Notes under the pieces: generated by a model
Database searches by the model: none
The model's input: only the letters and a program-made list of their open reading frames with translations
Told to the model about the DNA's origin: nothing
Translations under genes and position numbers: made by a program
Assembly (NCBI RefSeq): GCF_001557325.1
Contig: NZ_LSJS01000059.1
Coordinates: 1-42,284 of the forward strand
Length of the DNA stretch: 42,284 bases
Origin: Erythrobacter donghaensis
Lineage (GTDB): Bacteria; Pseudomonadota; Alphaproteobacteria; Sphingomonadales; Sphingomonadaceae
Reading direction: 5' to 3'
Shown: one piece after another, positions 8,738-17,124 of the stretch
Numbering within the stretch: position 1 is the stretch's first letter
How the letters are laid out: each line of letters opens with the position of its first letter

Positions 8738-9373
8738 ATGACGACCCTTCGCGATTCCATCGCCGAACGCCTCGCCGCACACCCTGCGATGCAGCGCGTG
8801 CCCTCTCCCAAGGCGGCGGTGTTCCAGCACAGGCGATTCGTGCCGGATGATCTGGCCGCCGAGCTGATCGCGCTGATCGACCGGGATCGCCGCCCCTCGA
8901 CCATCGCCGACGACAATGGCGATGCCTATTTCCGCACCAGCGAGACCTGCGATCTGGCCGCGGACCTTCCCGCCGTGCAGCGGATCGAGGCGCTGCTGAC
9001 CGACCTGTCGGGCCTCGACCCGGCCTATGGCGAGCCGCTGCAGGGCCAGCGCTATGCCGAGGGGCAGGAGTTCAAGCCCCACACCGACTATTTCACCCCC
9101 GGCGGGCGCGACTTCGCGAAGTATTGCGCCCTCTCGGGCAACCGCACCTGGACCTTCATGGCCTATCTCAACGATGTCGCGGCCGGGGGTGCGACGCGCT
9201 TCAAGATGCTCGACAAGACCTTCCAGCCCGAGGCCGGCAAATTGCTGTGCTGGAACAACCGCCTGCCCGATGGAGCTGTCAATCCCGCGACCCTCCACCA
9301 CGGGATGAAGGTCAGGAAGGGCGTCAAATACGTCATCACCAAGTGGTATCGCGAGCGGCCCTGGCAGGGCTGA
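8738..9373 (+). CDS. 2OG-Fe(II) oxygenase, prolyl 4-hydroxylase-like
   Basis: The 211-residue protein is of the prolyl 4-hydroxylase alpha-subunit type. Iron ligands are visible as His115-x-Asp117 (FKPHTDYF) and the distal His188 (LHHGMKV). The 2-oxoglutarate-binding Lys198 lies ten residues after His188, the usual spacing. The YFRTSETCDL stretch (about 64-73) is typical of the bacterial free-standing enzymes. The natural substrate is unknown; in bacteria it may be a protein prolyl residue or another small target. I chose the ATG at 8738 because the longer frame from 8567 adds a low-complexity basic leader and no homologous sequence. The gene stands alone between tRNA-His and rpmE. Confidence 0.88.
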   Translation: MTTLRDSIAERLAAHPAMQRVPSPKAAVFQHRRFVPDDLAAELIALIDRDRRPSTIADDNGDAYFRTSETCDLAADLPAVQRIEALLTDLSGLDPAYGEPLQGQRYAEGQEFKPHTDYFTPGGRDFAKYCALSGNRTWTFMAYLNDVAAGGATRFKMLDKTFQPEAGKLLCWNNRLPDGAVNPATLHHGMKVRKGVKYVITKWYRERPWQG

Positions 9374-9383
9374 CGCGCGAAAC

Positions 9384-9410
9384 GAAAAAGGCGAGCCCGT
9401 CGGCCCGCCT
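9384..9410 (-). terminator. Rho-independent terminator for rpmE (possibly bidirectional)
   Basis: On the minus strand a 9-bp stem with one mismatch (AGGCGGGCC / GGCTCGCCT, loop GACG) is followed directly by a T-run (CTTTTTCG). This is a classical intrinsic terminator downstream of rpmE. It also lies 16 bases after the oxygenase stop on the other strand, so it may insulate both convergent genes. Confidence 0.75.
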
Positions 9411-9418
9411 CCCTCGTT

Positions 9419-9473
9419 GCGGGCCGAAGCCCGCGCAGCTTGTGATTGGATCCCCGCCTGCGCGGGCATGACG
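9419..9473. repeat. REP-like palindromic element (WIPACAGMT-type dispersed repeat)
   Basis: Two adjacent hairpins lie here: GCGGGC-CGAA-GCCCGC (9419-9434) and CCCGC-CTGC-GCGGG (9453-9466). The second is inside ATTGGATCCCCGCCTGCGCG, which resembles a dispersed intergenic repeat found in many proteobacteria. When translated, that repeat gives spurious peptides such as WIPAQAGMT or MPAQAGIQ, and both turn up here in the two strands. It is noncoding and sits between the convergent oxygenase and rpmE genes. Confidence 0.6.
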
Positions 9474-9511
9474 CTGCGACTAGGCCGCGCGAGTGCGCGG
9501 CAAGTCTCGCG

Positions 9512-9739
9512 TCACTTGTTCTTGAGGCTGAGCCCGCCGAAACGCTTGTTGAACTGGGCAACGCGGCCGCCCTCGGCAACCTGCTGCTTGCCGCCGGTCC
9601 AGGCAGGGTGGCTCAGCGGATCGATATCGAGCGCGAGCACATCGCCTTCCTTGCCCCAGGTCGAGCGGGTCTTGAATTCGGTGCCATCGGTCATCTTGAC
9701 CGTGATCATGTGGTAATCGGGGTGCCCTTCGGCCTTCAT
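9512..9739 (-). CDS. rpmE: 50S ribosomal protein L31
   Basis: The 75-residue basic protein ([19 protein letters not shown]...) matches alphaproteobacterial L31, a large-subunit protein. The conserved HPDYH near the N-terminus and the HPAWTGGKQ and [12 protein letters not shown] segments are present. The zinc-binding cysteines of C+ type L31 are absent, so this is a zinc-independent (C-) form. It is the last of the minus-strand genes before the intrinsic terminator at 9384-9410. It is separated from fabZ by 208 bases that contain two hairpins, so it probably has its own promoter. Confidence 0.94.
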   Translation of the reverse strand: MKAEGHPDYHMITVKMTDGTEFKTRSTWGKEGDVLALDIDPLSHPAWTGGKQQVAEGGRVAQFNKRFGGLSLKNK

Positions 9740-9853
9740 GACGGTATCCTTTGCAGCCCAGCACCGGTTCCGACCGGCACAGCTATGAAACGGGAAGCGC
9801 GCGCCTTAGTGGCGAATGCGCCGCAATGCAACCGCAGATGTTCGCGCGATCCA

Positions 9854-9870
9854 CGGTAGCTAAGCTACCG
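9854..9870. repeat. Perfect inverted repeat between fabZ and rpmE
   Basis: CGGTAGC-TAA-GCTACCG is a perfect 7-bp dyad with a 3-base centre. It has no adjacent T-run, so it could be an operator or a transcript-processing hairpin upstream of rpmE. Confidence 0.5.
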
Positions 9871-9922
9871 CAAGGCCAACCGGCCGCCCCCGCAGCGAAG
9901 TGGAGGGAACAGCACCGAGGAC

Positions 9923-9942
9923 GAGGGCGCGGAGGCGCCCTC
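9923..9942 (-). terminator. Hairpin just past fabZ
   Basis: A perfect 8-bp GC-rich stem (GAGGGCGC / GCGCCCTC, 4-base loop) lies five bases beyond the fabZ stop. It marks a likely end or attenuation point of the long envelope operon. No T-run follows. Confidence 0.45.
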
Positions 9943-9947
9943 GCAAC

Positions 9948-10421
9948 TCAGAGAGCGTCGGTCATCATCGCCGTGAATTCGACCTCGCAGGTGGTCTTCC
10001 CTTCGACGCTCGCCACACCCTTGAACTTGTAGACGCGGCTGCGCTTCTGGGTGAATTCCACGTGGAGGTCGAGCAGGCAGCCCGGCGTCACGGGGCTGCG
10101 GAACTTGGCGTTCTCGATCCCCATGAAGATCACGAGCTTGCCCGTGCCGGCGAGTTCCATCGTCTCGATCCCGAGGATGCCCGCCGCCTGCGCGAGCGCC
10201 TCGATCTGGAGCACGCCGGGCATGATCGGCGCGGCCGGAAAGTGGCCCTGGAAGAACTGCTCGTTCATGCTCACGGCCTTGACCGCGTGGATGCGCTCGC
10301 CGAGTGTGATCGCCTTCACCCGGTCGACCAGCAGCAGCGGGTAGCGATGCGGCAAGGCCTTGAGGATCTTGACGATATCGTAATCGAGCGGCTCTGCGCC
10401 TGCGCTACCTGCCTCGCTCAT
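9948..10421 (-). CDS. fabZ: 3-hydroxyacyl-ACP dehydratase FabZ
   Basis: The 157-residue hotdog-fold enzyme dehydrates (3R)-hydroxyacyl-ACP in fatty-acid elongation. The catalytic dyad is visible as His60 ([11 protein letters not shown]) and Glu74 (LQIEALAQ). The N-terminal [13 protein letters not shown] block is typical. It is the distal gene of the pyrH-to-fabZ series and lies 22 bases after ompH. In most Gram-negatives lpxD and lpxA flank fabZ, but neither is found here. The ATG at 10421 gives the usual short leader. Confidence 0.96.
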   Translation of the reverse strand: MSEAGSAGAEPLDYDIVKILKALPHRYPLLLVDRVKAITLGERIHAVKAVSMNEQFFQGHFPAAPIMPGVLQIEALAQAAGILGIETMELAGTGKLVIFMGIENAKFRSPVTPGCLLDLHVEFTQKRSRVYKFKGVASVEGKTTCEVEFTAMMTDAL

Positions 10422-10443
10422 CGGTCAGCCATTCCGCGCGCGA

Positions 10444-11133
10444 TCAGCGGCCGTCGGGCGCGGCGGGGTTGCCCTGCTGCCCGGCGGCGGCCTGCTGCTG
10501 CTGCTGCGCGATCGTGGCGGCGATCAGGCGCTGCTGGATCTCCTGGTAGACCTGCACGCCTTCGCGGCTCGGCTGCCAGCCCGACGGCGGCACCACGCCG
10601 ACCGCCGGCACGCGGGTGTTGAGCGCGGCGGTGACCTTGGCGGTGATGTCGGCCTCGGGCGGGGCGAAGAGCAGCGAGGTCGGATCGATCACGAACTTGA
10701 TCTGGTCCTTGGTGGTCACGTCCTGGAGCGCGGAAGGATACTGGACGATGATCTGCTCGACCGCGTAGACCCGCGCGCCGTCGATCTGGTTGTTGAGCCC
10801 GGCGATCTCCTGCTCGAGCGTCTGGAGCTTGGCGAAGTCGGGCGACTTCTGCATCGCCGCCTGCTCGGTATCGTCGACCTGCTTGTCGCCGTTCTTGTCG
10901 AACTTGGCGAGCATGGTCTGGCGCTCCTGCGCCTTGGTGCGGCGCAGCTCGTTCTGCTGGGCGTAGGTGGTGTTGACCTGCTCGTAGGCGGTCTGGAAGG
11001 CGGTGGTGCCGATGATGGTGCGCGGGATGTCGACCGTGGCGATGTTGCCCTGGACCTGCGCGCTCGCGGGCAGCGCGGCAGCTGCGGCGAGGATCAGGCC
11101 GACAGGCGCAATAAGCTTGGAGAAACGAGTCAT
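10444..11133 (-). CDS. skp: OmpH/Skp-family periplasmic outer-membrane chaperone
   Basis: The 229-residue protein starts with a clear signal peptide (cleavage likely after ALPASA, about residue 25). A helical coiled-coil region follows, rich in Glu, Gln and Lys (about 50-125), as in Skp, which holds unfolded outer-membrane proteins for BamA. The C-terminus is an unusual Gln/Ala-rich tail (IAQQQQQAAAGQQ). It is a little longer than E. coli Skp (161 residues), as is common in sphingomonads. Its start overlaps the bamA stop by one base (TGATG), so translation is probably coupled. Confidence 0.86.
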   Translation of the reverse strand: MTRFSKLIAPVGLILAAAAALPASAQVQGNIATVDIPRTIIGTTAFQTAYEQVNTTYAQQNELRRTKAQERQTMLAKFDKNGDKQVDDTEQAAMQKSPDFAKLQTLEQEIAGLNNQIDGARVYAVEQIIVQYPSALQDVTTKDQIKFVIDPTSLLFAPPEADITAKVTAALNTRVPAVGVVPPSGWQPSREGVQVYQEIQQRLIAATIAQQQQQAAAGQQGNPAAPDGR

Positions 11134-13880
11134 CAGAATTGGGTTCCTACGTTGAAGGTGAAGCGCCGCTCGTCATCGCCTTCAACCTTGCGGATGGTCT
11201 GGGCGAAGTCGATGCGGAAAGGTCCGAAGGGCGAGTTCCAGTTGACCCCGACCCCGGCGGTGATGCGCGGGCTCGGCGAGTTGCCCAGGAACAGTTCGCG
11301 GATGTTGGTGCCGGGATCGATCAGACGGCAGTTGGGCGTTCCGTCCGACTGGGTAGCACTCGTCGTAATGGGGCCGGCCGCCGCACAAGGGCCCGTGCTG
11401 TAGATGAGCTCGCCATTGGTGTTGCGCTGCTGGTTGCCGGCCGGATTGACGGTGAGCACCGGGGTCTCGACGCCCCACAGTGCGCCGATATCGGCCCAGA
11501 TCGAAGGCCTGAGGCCGAGCTCGCGCGCGCCCGAGCCGAGCGGAATCTCGAGCTCGGCGCGGCCGAGATAGTAGTTGCGCCCACCGATCGCGTCGTCCTG
11601 CACCTGATCGCGTTGGGTGTTGAACACGACGTTGCCATCGGCCTCGAGGAGCGGATTGCCGACGCCGTCGAGCTGCGAGAACTGCCTGAGAACGCGCGGC
11701 CCCACGCCGCGGATCGCAAAGCCGCGGAACTGCGGTTCGCCGAGGAAGAAGCGGTCGGTCAGCAGCACGTCGTCTACCCCCGCTCCGGCGCGCTCCTGCA
11801 GCGGGATGATCGTGCCCCCCTCGGCCAGCACCGAGAAGATGAAGCCCGAATTGCCGACGTTCCAGAACTGCTGCGCGCGCCCGCGGAAGCGCATGTAGCG
11901 CACGTCCCCACCCAGCCCGGCGAATTCGGCGGAGAGCGAGACGGTCTTGCCGCGCGAGGGGCGGATGCGCGAGTTCAGCGAGTTGTAGTTGAGGCTGAGC
12001 CCGACGATCGAGCTCAGCCGCTCGCCGATCGAATCGCACAGGAAGCGGCCGGCGCGCAGCGGATCGCACTCGGTGACGCCGTCGCCGTCGAGGTCGGAGA
12101 AGAACAGGGTCTCGTCGAGGCTGACGTCATCGTAGTTGAGCGTGTAGCTGCCGATCAGCGCCATGTATTCGGTCAGCGGCACCCCGGCGCGCAGCGAGAA
12201 GCCGGTGGTGGCCTGCTCGAAGGTCGTGTTGCGATTATTGCCGGTGAAGTTGAAGCTGTTGAAATCGCGCCGGTAGATGTCGATCCCGCCGGAGATGTTG
12301 CGATCAAAGATGTAGGGATCGGAGAAGCTCACCTGCGCCGAGCGCGAGAACTGCGAGTAGTTGATGCTGAGCCCGATGGTCTGCCCGCGCCCGCGGAAGT
12401 TGCGCTGGCGGATGGAGCCGGCCAGAATGAACTGCTCGATCGAGGAAAAGCCTGCCGAGAACTGCAGTTCGCCGGTCGGCTTCTCTTCGACGTTGGCTTC
12501 AAGGATGATGCGGTCGGGCGCGCTGCCCTCGACCTGCTTGACCTCGAAGTTCTCCTGGAAATAGGCGAGCGAGTTGACGCGCGCATTGGTGCGCTGCACC
12601 GCCAGGCTGTTGAAGGCGTCGCCCTCGGCCAGACGGAACTCGCGGCGCACGACCTTGTCCTGGGTCAGGGTGTTGCCGTTGATGTCGACCCGTTCGACAT
12701 AGACGCGCGGCGCCTCGCGCAGGACGAAGGTCACGTTCATCTTGCGGGTTTCGGGATCGCGCTTGAAGCGCGGCTGGACGTCGGCGAAGGCATAGCCGAA
12801 GCGGCCCGCCAGCTCGGTCAGCTGCTCGACCGTGTCCTCGACCGTCTTGGCGTTGTAGAAATCGCCTTCCTTCATCGGCAGGTTGGCGCTCATCGCCTCG
12901 CTGTCGAAGTCGCGCAGCTGGCTGTCGACCTTGACCTCGCCGAAGGTGTAGCGTTCGCCTTCCTCGACCACGTAGGTGATGATGAAGTCCTTCTGGTCCG
13001 GCGTAAGCTCGGCCACCGCCGAGACGACGCGGAAATCGGCATAGCCCTCGGTCAGGTAGAACTGCCTGAGCTTCTGCTGGTCGAAGGCGAGCCGGTCCGG
13101 GTCGTAGCTGGTGTTCGAGCTGAAGAAGGTGGTGAGGCGCGACTGCTTGGTCACGAACTCGCCGCGCAGCTCGCCGTCGGAGAACTTCTCGTTGCCCAGG
13201 ATGTTGATCTGGCGGACCTTGGACTTGGGGCCCTCGGTGATCTCGAAGACGATGTCGACGCGGTTCTGCGGCAGCTGCACCAGCTTGGGTTCGACCCGCG
13301 CCGCAAACCGGCCCTGGCGCTTGTAGAGCTCGATGATGCGCGCAACATCCGCGCGGACTTTGGAGCGGGTGAAGATCTGGCGCGGCGCGAGCTTGATCTC
13401 GGGCACGATCTTGTCGTTCTTGAGCCGCTTGTTGCCTTCCAGCACGATGCGGTTGATCACCGGGTTCTCGGTCACGGTGATGACGACATTGCCGCCATCA
13501 TTGCGGATCGAGGAATTGGCGAAAAGCTCGGTCGCGCCCAAATCCTTGATCGCCTCGTCGGCGGCGGCGGCGGTGTATTCCTGGCCGACGCGCAGGCGGA
13601 TGTAGCTGAGGATGGTGGTCGGCTCGAGCCGCTCGGCGCCGACCACGGTGATCGAGCGGATGGTGTTGGCGCGCGGCGCGGGCGCGGGTGCGGGTGTCGG
13701 GGCGGGCGCAGGCTGCGCGGCGGGTGCGGCCGGCGCGCTCTGGCTCTGCGCCTCGGCCAGCGAGGGCACGCCCGCAAGGATCGAGCCGCAGGCGAGCAGA
13801 CTCGCCAGCCGCAGCGGCGCGCGCTGGGCAGCGGGAGTGCAGTTGACCGGCACCGGGCCCGTCTCGCTCAATCGGTTCAT
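11133..13880 (-). CDS. bamA: Outer-membrane protein assembly factor BamA
   Basis: This 915-residue protein is the central BAM component that inserts beta-barrel proteins into the outer membrane. A signal peptide (about residues 24-45) is followed by a Pro/Ala-rich linker (about 48-72). Five POTRA domains follow (about 73-490, starting IRSITVVGAERL), then a C-terminal 16-stranded barrel that ends in the expected aromatic residue (FNVGTQF). The RGF motif of loop 6 is visible (QFRGFAIRGVGPR). It is longer than E. coli BamA (810) because of the linker and longer barrel loops. It lies between rseP and skp, the standard order. The 184 bases upstream may hold its own promoter. Confidence 0.97.
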   Translation of the reverse strand: MNRLSETGPVPVNCTPAAQRAPLRLASLLACGSILAGVPSLAEAQSQSAPAAPAAQPAPAPTPAPAPAPRANTIRSITVVGAERLEPTTILSYIRLRVGQEYTAAAADEAIKDLGATELFANSSIRNDGGNVVITVTENPVINRIVLEGNKRLKNDKIVPEIKLAPRQIFTRSKVRADVARIIELYKRQGRFAARVEPKLVQLPQNRVDIVFEITEGPKSKVRQINILGNEKFSDGELRGEFVTKQSRLTTFFSSNTSYDPDRLAFDQQKLRQFYLTEGYADFRVVSAVAELTPDQKDFIITYVVEEGERYTFGEVKVDSQLRDFDSEAMSANLPMKEGDFYNAKTVEDTVEQLTELAGRFGYAFADVQPRFKRDPETRKMNVTFVLREAPRVYVERVDINGNTLTQDKVVRREFRLAEGDAFNSLAVQRTNARVNSLAYFQENFEVKQVEGSAPDRIILEANVEEKPTGELQFSAGFSSIEQFILAGSIRQRNFRGRGQTIGLSINYSQFSRSAQVSFSDPYIFDRNISGGIDIYRRDFNSFNFTGNNRNTTFEQATTGFSLRAGVPLTEYMALIGSYTLNYDDVSLDETLFFSDLDGDGVTECDPLRAGRFLCDSIGERLSSIVGLSLNYNSLNSRIRPSRGKTVSLSAEFAGLGGDVRYMRFRGRAQQFWNVGNSGFIFSVLAEGGTIIPLQERAGAGVDDVLLTDRFFLGEPQFRGFAIRGVGPRVLRQFSQLDGVGNPLLEADGNVVFNTQRDQVQDDAIGGRNYYLGRAELEIPLGSGARELGLRPSIWADIGALWGVETPVLTVNPAGNQQRNTNGELIYSTGPCAAAGPITTSATQSDGTPNCRLIDPGTNIRELFLGNSPSPRITAGVGVNWNSPFGPFRIDFAQTIRKVEGDDERRFTFNVGTQF

Positions 13881-14064
13881 GCAGCTAAAATCCCGTTCTC
13901 AACCCTGTGCGACCTGCGACCTCGGCAACCCTGTCGCGGCCAACCTGCCAGATTCCTCATGCGCGCCCCGTGCGCAGCCTCCTGTCCCCGGGGACGCCTC
14001 TGCCCGATGTGCCTTCCGCAATCAAGCGGCGCGCTCTGTGCCGGGCCGCGTATCCACCGCCTCG

Positions 14065-15186
14065 TCAGCTGCCGAAGATCGGGAGCGAGATAATGTCATT
14101 CACCGTCACCACCGCCATCAGCATCAGCACCAGGGCGATCCCGGTGCGGTAGGCCCATTCGGTCGCCTGCGGCCCCACGGGCTTCCGGCGGATCGCCTCG
14201 GCCGCGTAGAACATCAGGTGCCCGCCATCGAGCGCGGGGATTGGCAAGAAGTTGATGAATGCCAAATTAAGCGAAATGAGCGCGGCGAAGTGGATGAAGG
14301 CCGCCGCCCCCATGCTCAGCTGCTCGCCCGAGTACTTGGCGATCTTGAGTGGCCCGCCCAGTTCCTTGACCGATCGTTCGCCGGTGATGATCTGGCGGAT
14401 GCCGGTGACCATCATGCCGGTGAGATCCCAGCTCTGCTGCACGCCCAAGGGGATCGCCTCGAGCAGCCCCACCTTTTCAATCTCGTACTTGCCGCCCGCA
14501 GGCGCGATGCCGATCAGGCCTTCGGTGCTGACATTGCCGAAGGTGTCCTTGCGCTCGCTGCGCGCGGTGGTCAGCGGGATGGCGAGCGTCTCGCCCTCGC
14601 GCTCGACGGTGAAGACCATGCGCTTGCCCGGATGGAGCGCGACCTTGGTCTTCAGTTCGGTGAAATCGCGCACCGGCTGCCCGTCGATGGCGACGATCAC
14701 ATCGCCGACTTTCATCCCCGCGGCCTCGGCGACGCTGCCCTCCGCGAATGCGCCGATGGTGCGCGAATCCTCGACGCCCACGATCACCGGCTTGCCGATC
14801 ACCGCGAAGAAGGCCGCGAAAATGCCGATCGCGAGCAGCAGGTTGGTGACCGGCCCCGCCGCGACGATCAGCGCGCGCTTCCACAAGGCGGCGGCCTGGA
14901 AGCTGCCCGCCTCTACGGGGGCATCGGGATCGGGGATGCTCGCGGGGTTCATGTCGCCCCGGAACTGCACGTAGCCGCCCAAGGGGAGCGCCGAGAGCTT
15001 CCAGCGCGTGCCGCGCCTGTCGGTGAAGCCCATGAGCTCCTTGCCGAAGCCGACCGAGAAGGCCTCGGCCTCGACCCCGAACAGGCGTCCGACCAGCAGG
15101 TGGCCGAGCTCGTGCAGGGTGACCAGAGGTCCGAGCAGCAGCACGAAGCCGATCAGGTACATCCAGAAAGGGGGGCTTTCAAACAA
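14065..15186 (-). CDS. rseP: Site-2 (M50) zinc metalloprotease RseP
   Basis: The 373-residue intramembrane protease carries the zinc motif HELGH (His25, Glu26, His29) in its first helix and the second metal-site motif NFLPIPALDGGH near the C-terminus. A periplasmic PDZ domain lies between them (EAAGMKVGDVIVAIDGQPV). It normally cleaves anti-sigma factors in envelope-stress signalling. I place the start at the TTG at 15186 (LFESPPFWMYL), preceded by GGAG nine bases upstream. The ATG at 15162 would leave too short a leader, and the ATG at 15255 would add a long unlikely overlap with dxr. The chosen start overlaps the dxr stop by eight bases. Confidence 0.9.
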   Translation of the reverse strand: MFESPPFWMYLIGFVLLLGPLVTLHELGHLLVGRLFGVEAEAFSVGFGKELMGFTDRRGTRWKLSALPLGGYVQFRGDMNPASIPDPDAPVEAGSFQAAALWKRALIVAAGPVTNLLLAIGIFAAFFAVIGKPVIVGVEDSRTIGAFAEGSVAEAAGMKVGDVIVAIDGQPVRDFTELKTKVALHPGKRMVFTVEREGETLAIPLTTARSERKDTFGNVSTEGLIGIAPAGGKYEIEKVGLLEAIPLGVQQSWDLTGMMVTGIRQIITGERSVKELGGPLKIAKYSGEQLSMGAAAFIHFAALISLNLAFINFLPIPALDGGHLMFYAAEAIRRKPVGPQATEWAYRTGIALVLMLMAVVTVNDIISLPIFGS

Positions 15187-16345
15187 GGGCTTGGGTCTCC
15201 AGCAGGGCCTGTGCCTGCATCCTTGCGGATTGGTCCACGGCGAGCACTTCGGCAAGGCTCGCGGGGCGCGGGGCGTCGTTGCTGCGCATCAGGGTCTCCT
15301 CGACCAATGCGGCAATCCGGGTGAACCGGATCTGACCGGCGAGGAAGGCGGCGACCGCGACTTCGTTGGCGGCGTTGAGGATCGCGGGCGCGGAACCGCC
15401 TGCCCTGATCGCCTCGCGCGCAAGGCGGGTGGCGGGGAACCGGTCTTCGTCCGGCTGGAAGAAGGTCAGCTCGCCGATAGCGGCAAGATCGAGCGGGGCG
15501 AGAGGCGTCTCCATCCGCTGCGGCCAGGCAAGGCACGAGGCGATCGGCACGCGCATGTCGGACGGGCCGAGCTGCGCCAGCGTCGACCGGTCGCGGAATT
15601 CGACCATCGAATGGATCACGCTCTGCGGGTGGACCACGATCCCGAGCTTCTCCAGCCCCACGGGGAAGAGGTGATAGGCTTCGATATACTCGAGCCCCTT
15701 GTTCATCATCGTCGCGGAATCGACGCTGATCTTGGCGCCCATCGACCAGTTGGGATGCGCGACCGCCTCGGCCGGCGTGGCGGCATCGAGCTGCGCCTGA
15801 GTCCAGGTCCGCAAGGGGCCGCCGCTGGCGGTGAGGGTGATCTTCGCGACGTCCTCGATGCGGTTGCCCGAGAGACACTGGAAGATCGCGTTGTGCTCGG
15901 AGTCCGTGGGCAGCAGCGTCGCGCCGTGTCTGGCGACCGCCTCCATCAGCACCTCGCCCGCCGAGACCAGCGCCTCCTTGTTGGCGAGCGCAATGGTGCC
16001 GCCGCGCTCGACCGCTGCCATGACGGGGGCGAGGCCTGCGCAGCCGACGATCGCCGCGACGGTCATGTTGACGGGCCGCATCGCCGCCTCGACCAGCGCC
16101 TGCCGGCCACCCGCCGCCTCGATCCCGCTGGTGCCCAAAGCTTCGCGCAGTTCGGGCAGGCAGCGCTCGTCGCCAACCACCGCAAGCCTCGCGCCGAACT
16201 CGACCGCAAGCGCCGCCAGCTCGGCCGCGCTGCAATGCGCGGTCAGCGCCTCCACCTGCCACGCCTCGGGGTTGCGCCGCACCAGATCGAGAGTCGAGGC
16301 GCCGATCGATCCGGTCGCGCCGAGGAGAGTGAGCGTGCGCTTCAT
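15179..16345 (-). CDS. dxr: 1-deoxy-D-xylulose 5-phosphate reductoisomerase
   Basis: The 388-residue enzyme makes 2-C-methyl-D-erythritol 4-phosphate, the committed step of the MEP isoprenoid pathway, and uses NADPH. The N-terminal dinucleotide motif is LLGATGSIGAST (about residues 7-18). The metal and substrate motifs are LLPTDSEHNAIFQ and the NWSMGAKISVDSATMMNKGLE region. The ATG at 16345 (MKRTLTLL) makes an ATGA overlap with the cdsA stop, which I prefer over the in-frame ATG six codons upstream. It supplies precursors that uppS, two genes upstream, turns into undecaprenyl diphosphate. Confidence 0.96.
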   Translation of the reverse strand: MKRTLTLLGATGSIGASTLDLVRRNPEAWQVEALTAHCSAAELAALAVEFGARLAVVGDERCLPELREALGTSGIEAAGGRQALVEAAMRPVNMTVAAIVGCAGLAPVMAAVERGGTIALANKEALVSAGEVLMEAVARHGATLLPTDSEHNAIFQCLSGNRIEDVAKITLTASGGPLRTWTQAQLDAATPAEAVAHPNWSMGAKISVDSATMMNKGLEYIEAYHLFPVGLEKLGIVVHPQSVIHSMVEFRDRSTLAQLGPSDMRVPIASCLAWPQRMETPLAPLDLAAIGELTFFQPDEDRFPATRLAREAIRAGGSAPAILNAANEVAVAAFLAGQIRFTRIAALVEETLMRSNDAPRPASLAEVLAVDQSARMQAQALLETQALV

Positions 16346-17124
16346 GCTGCCAACATCAGCCACAGGAGGCGCGCCTGCTCGATCACGAACAGCGTGAAGA
16401 ACACCGCGATGAACCCGTCGAGCCGGTCGAACAGCCCGCCGTGGCCGGGTATCAACTGCCCTGAATCCTTGACGCCCGCGCGCCGCTTCATCCAGCTCTC
16501 GAAGAAGTCGCCCGCCTGCGCGAGCACCGCGATGAAGACACCGCCCAGCACGGCGCCCGCCAGCGCGATCACCGGGGCGCCGGGGATCAGCGCGCCCGGC
16601 CCGATGTCGGCCATTTCTGCCGCCATGCCGACAAGCGCCGCAAACAGCGCTCCGCCCGCGAGCCCGGCCCAGGTCTTGGCCGGGCTGATTTTCGGCGCGA
16701 TCTTCGGCCCGCCGATCGCCCGTCCGGCGAAATAGGCCCCGACATCGACCGCGATCACCGGCAGCAGGAACCCCATAAGCACGCCGAATGGCCTATAGCC
16801 ATAAAGTTCGGGATCAAGCGGGAGCACCTGCCGCCCGTTGACCACCGCCATCATCGCATAGGCCGCGCCGCCGACATAGATCACGCCGGCAAAGAACCAC
16901 AGCGTCTCGGCGAGCCCCGAAAGGCCGAAACGCTCGATCAGCTTGTTCCATTCCCAGATCACGCCGCCCGCAAGCAGCGCCACGAAGACCGTCCAGAACC
17001 ACCCGCCGAGCCACAGCGCGCCGCCCGCCAGCACCAGCATCACGATGGCGCTCGCAAGGCGCACCGGCAAATCGGTGACGCCCGCGCGCGTGTCCCTCAC
17101 CCGGGCCGTGTCACCTTCCGCCAT
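16342..17124 (-). CDS. cdsA: Phosphatidate cytidylyltransferase
   Basis: The 260-residue membrane enzyme makes CDP-diacylglycerol from phosphatidic acid and CTP, the branch point for phospholipids. It has about seven membrane helices. The C-terminal CdsA signature is visible as DFFESWMKRRAGVKDSGQLI followed by GHGGLFDRLDGF (about residues 205-240). The ATG at 17124 (MAEGDTARV) has a strong GGAGGGAG ribosome binding site eight bases upstream, so I chose it over the ATG at 17151. The start overlaps the uppS end by 14 bases. Its product feeds PssA, encoded at 22864-23757. Confidence 0.95.
   Translation of the reverse strand: MAEGDTARVRDTRAGVTDLPVRLASAIVMLVLAGGALWLGGWFWTVFVALLAGGVIWEWNKLIERFGLSGLAETLWFFAGVIYVGGAAYAMMAVVNGRQVLPLDPELYGYRPFGVLMGFLLPVIAVDVGAYFAGRAIGGPKIAPKISPAKTWAGLAGGALFAALVGMAAEMADIGPGALIPGAPVIALAGAVLGGVFIAVLAQAGDFFESWMKRRAGVKDSGQLIPGHGGLFDRLDGFIAVFFTLFVIEQARLLWLMLAA

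Noticed and set aside
8705..9469. Minus-strand frame starting MPAQAGIQ opposite the oxygenase
   Set aside because: MPAQAGIQ is the known spurious translation of a dispersed palindromic repeat, and the oxygenase with its iron ligands is on the plus strand.
11139..14093. 984-codon open frame on the plus strand opposite bamA
   Set aside because: It is an antisense shadow of a high-GC gene; its translation is Ala/Arg/Asp/Glu-rich with no family motif, while bamA on the minus strand is certain.
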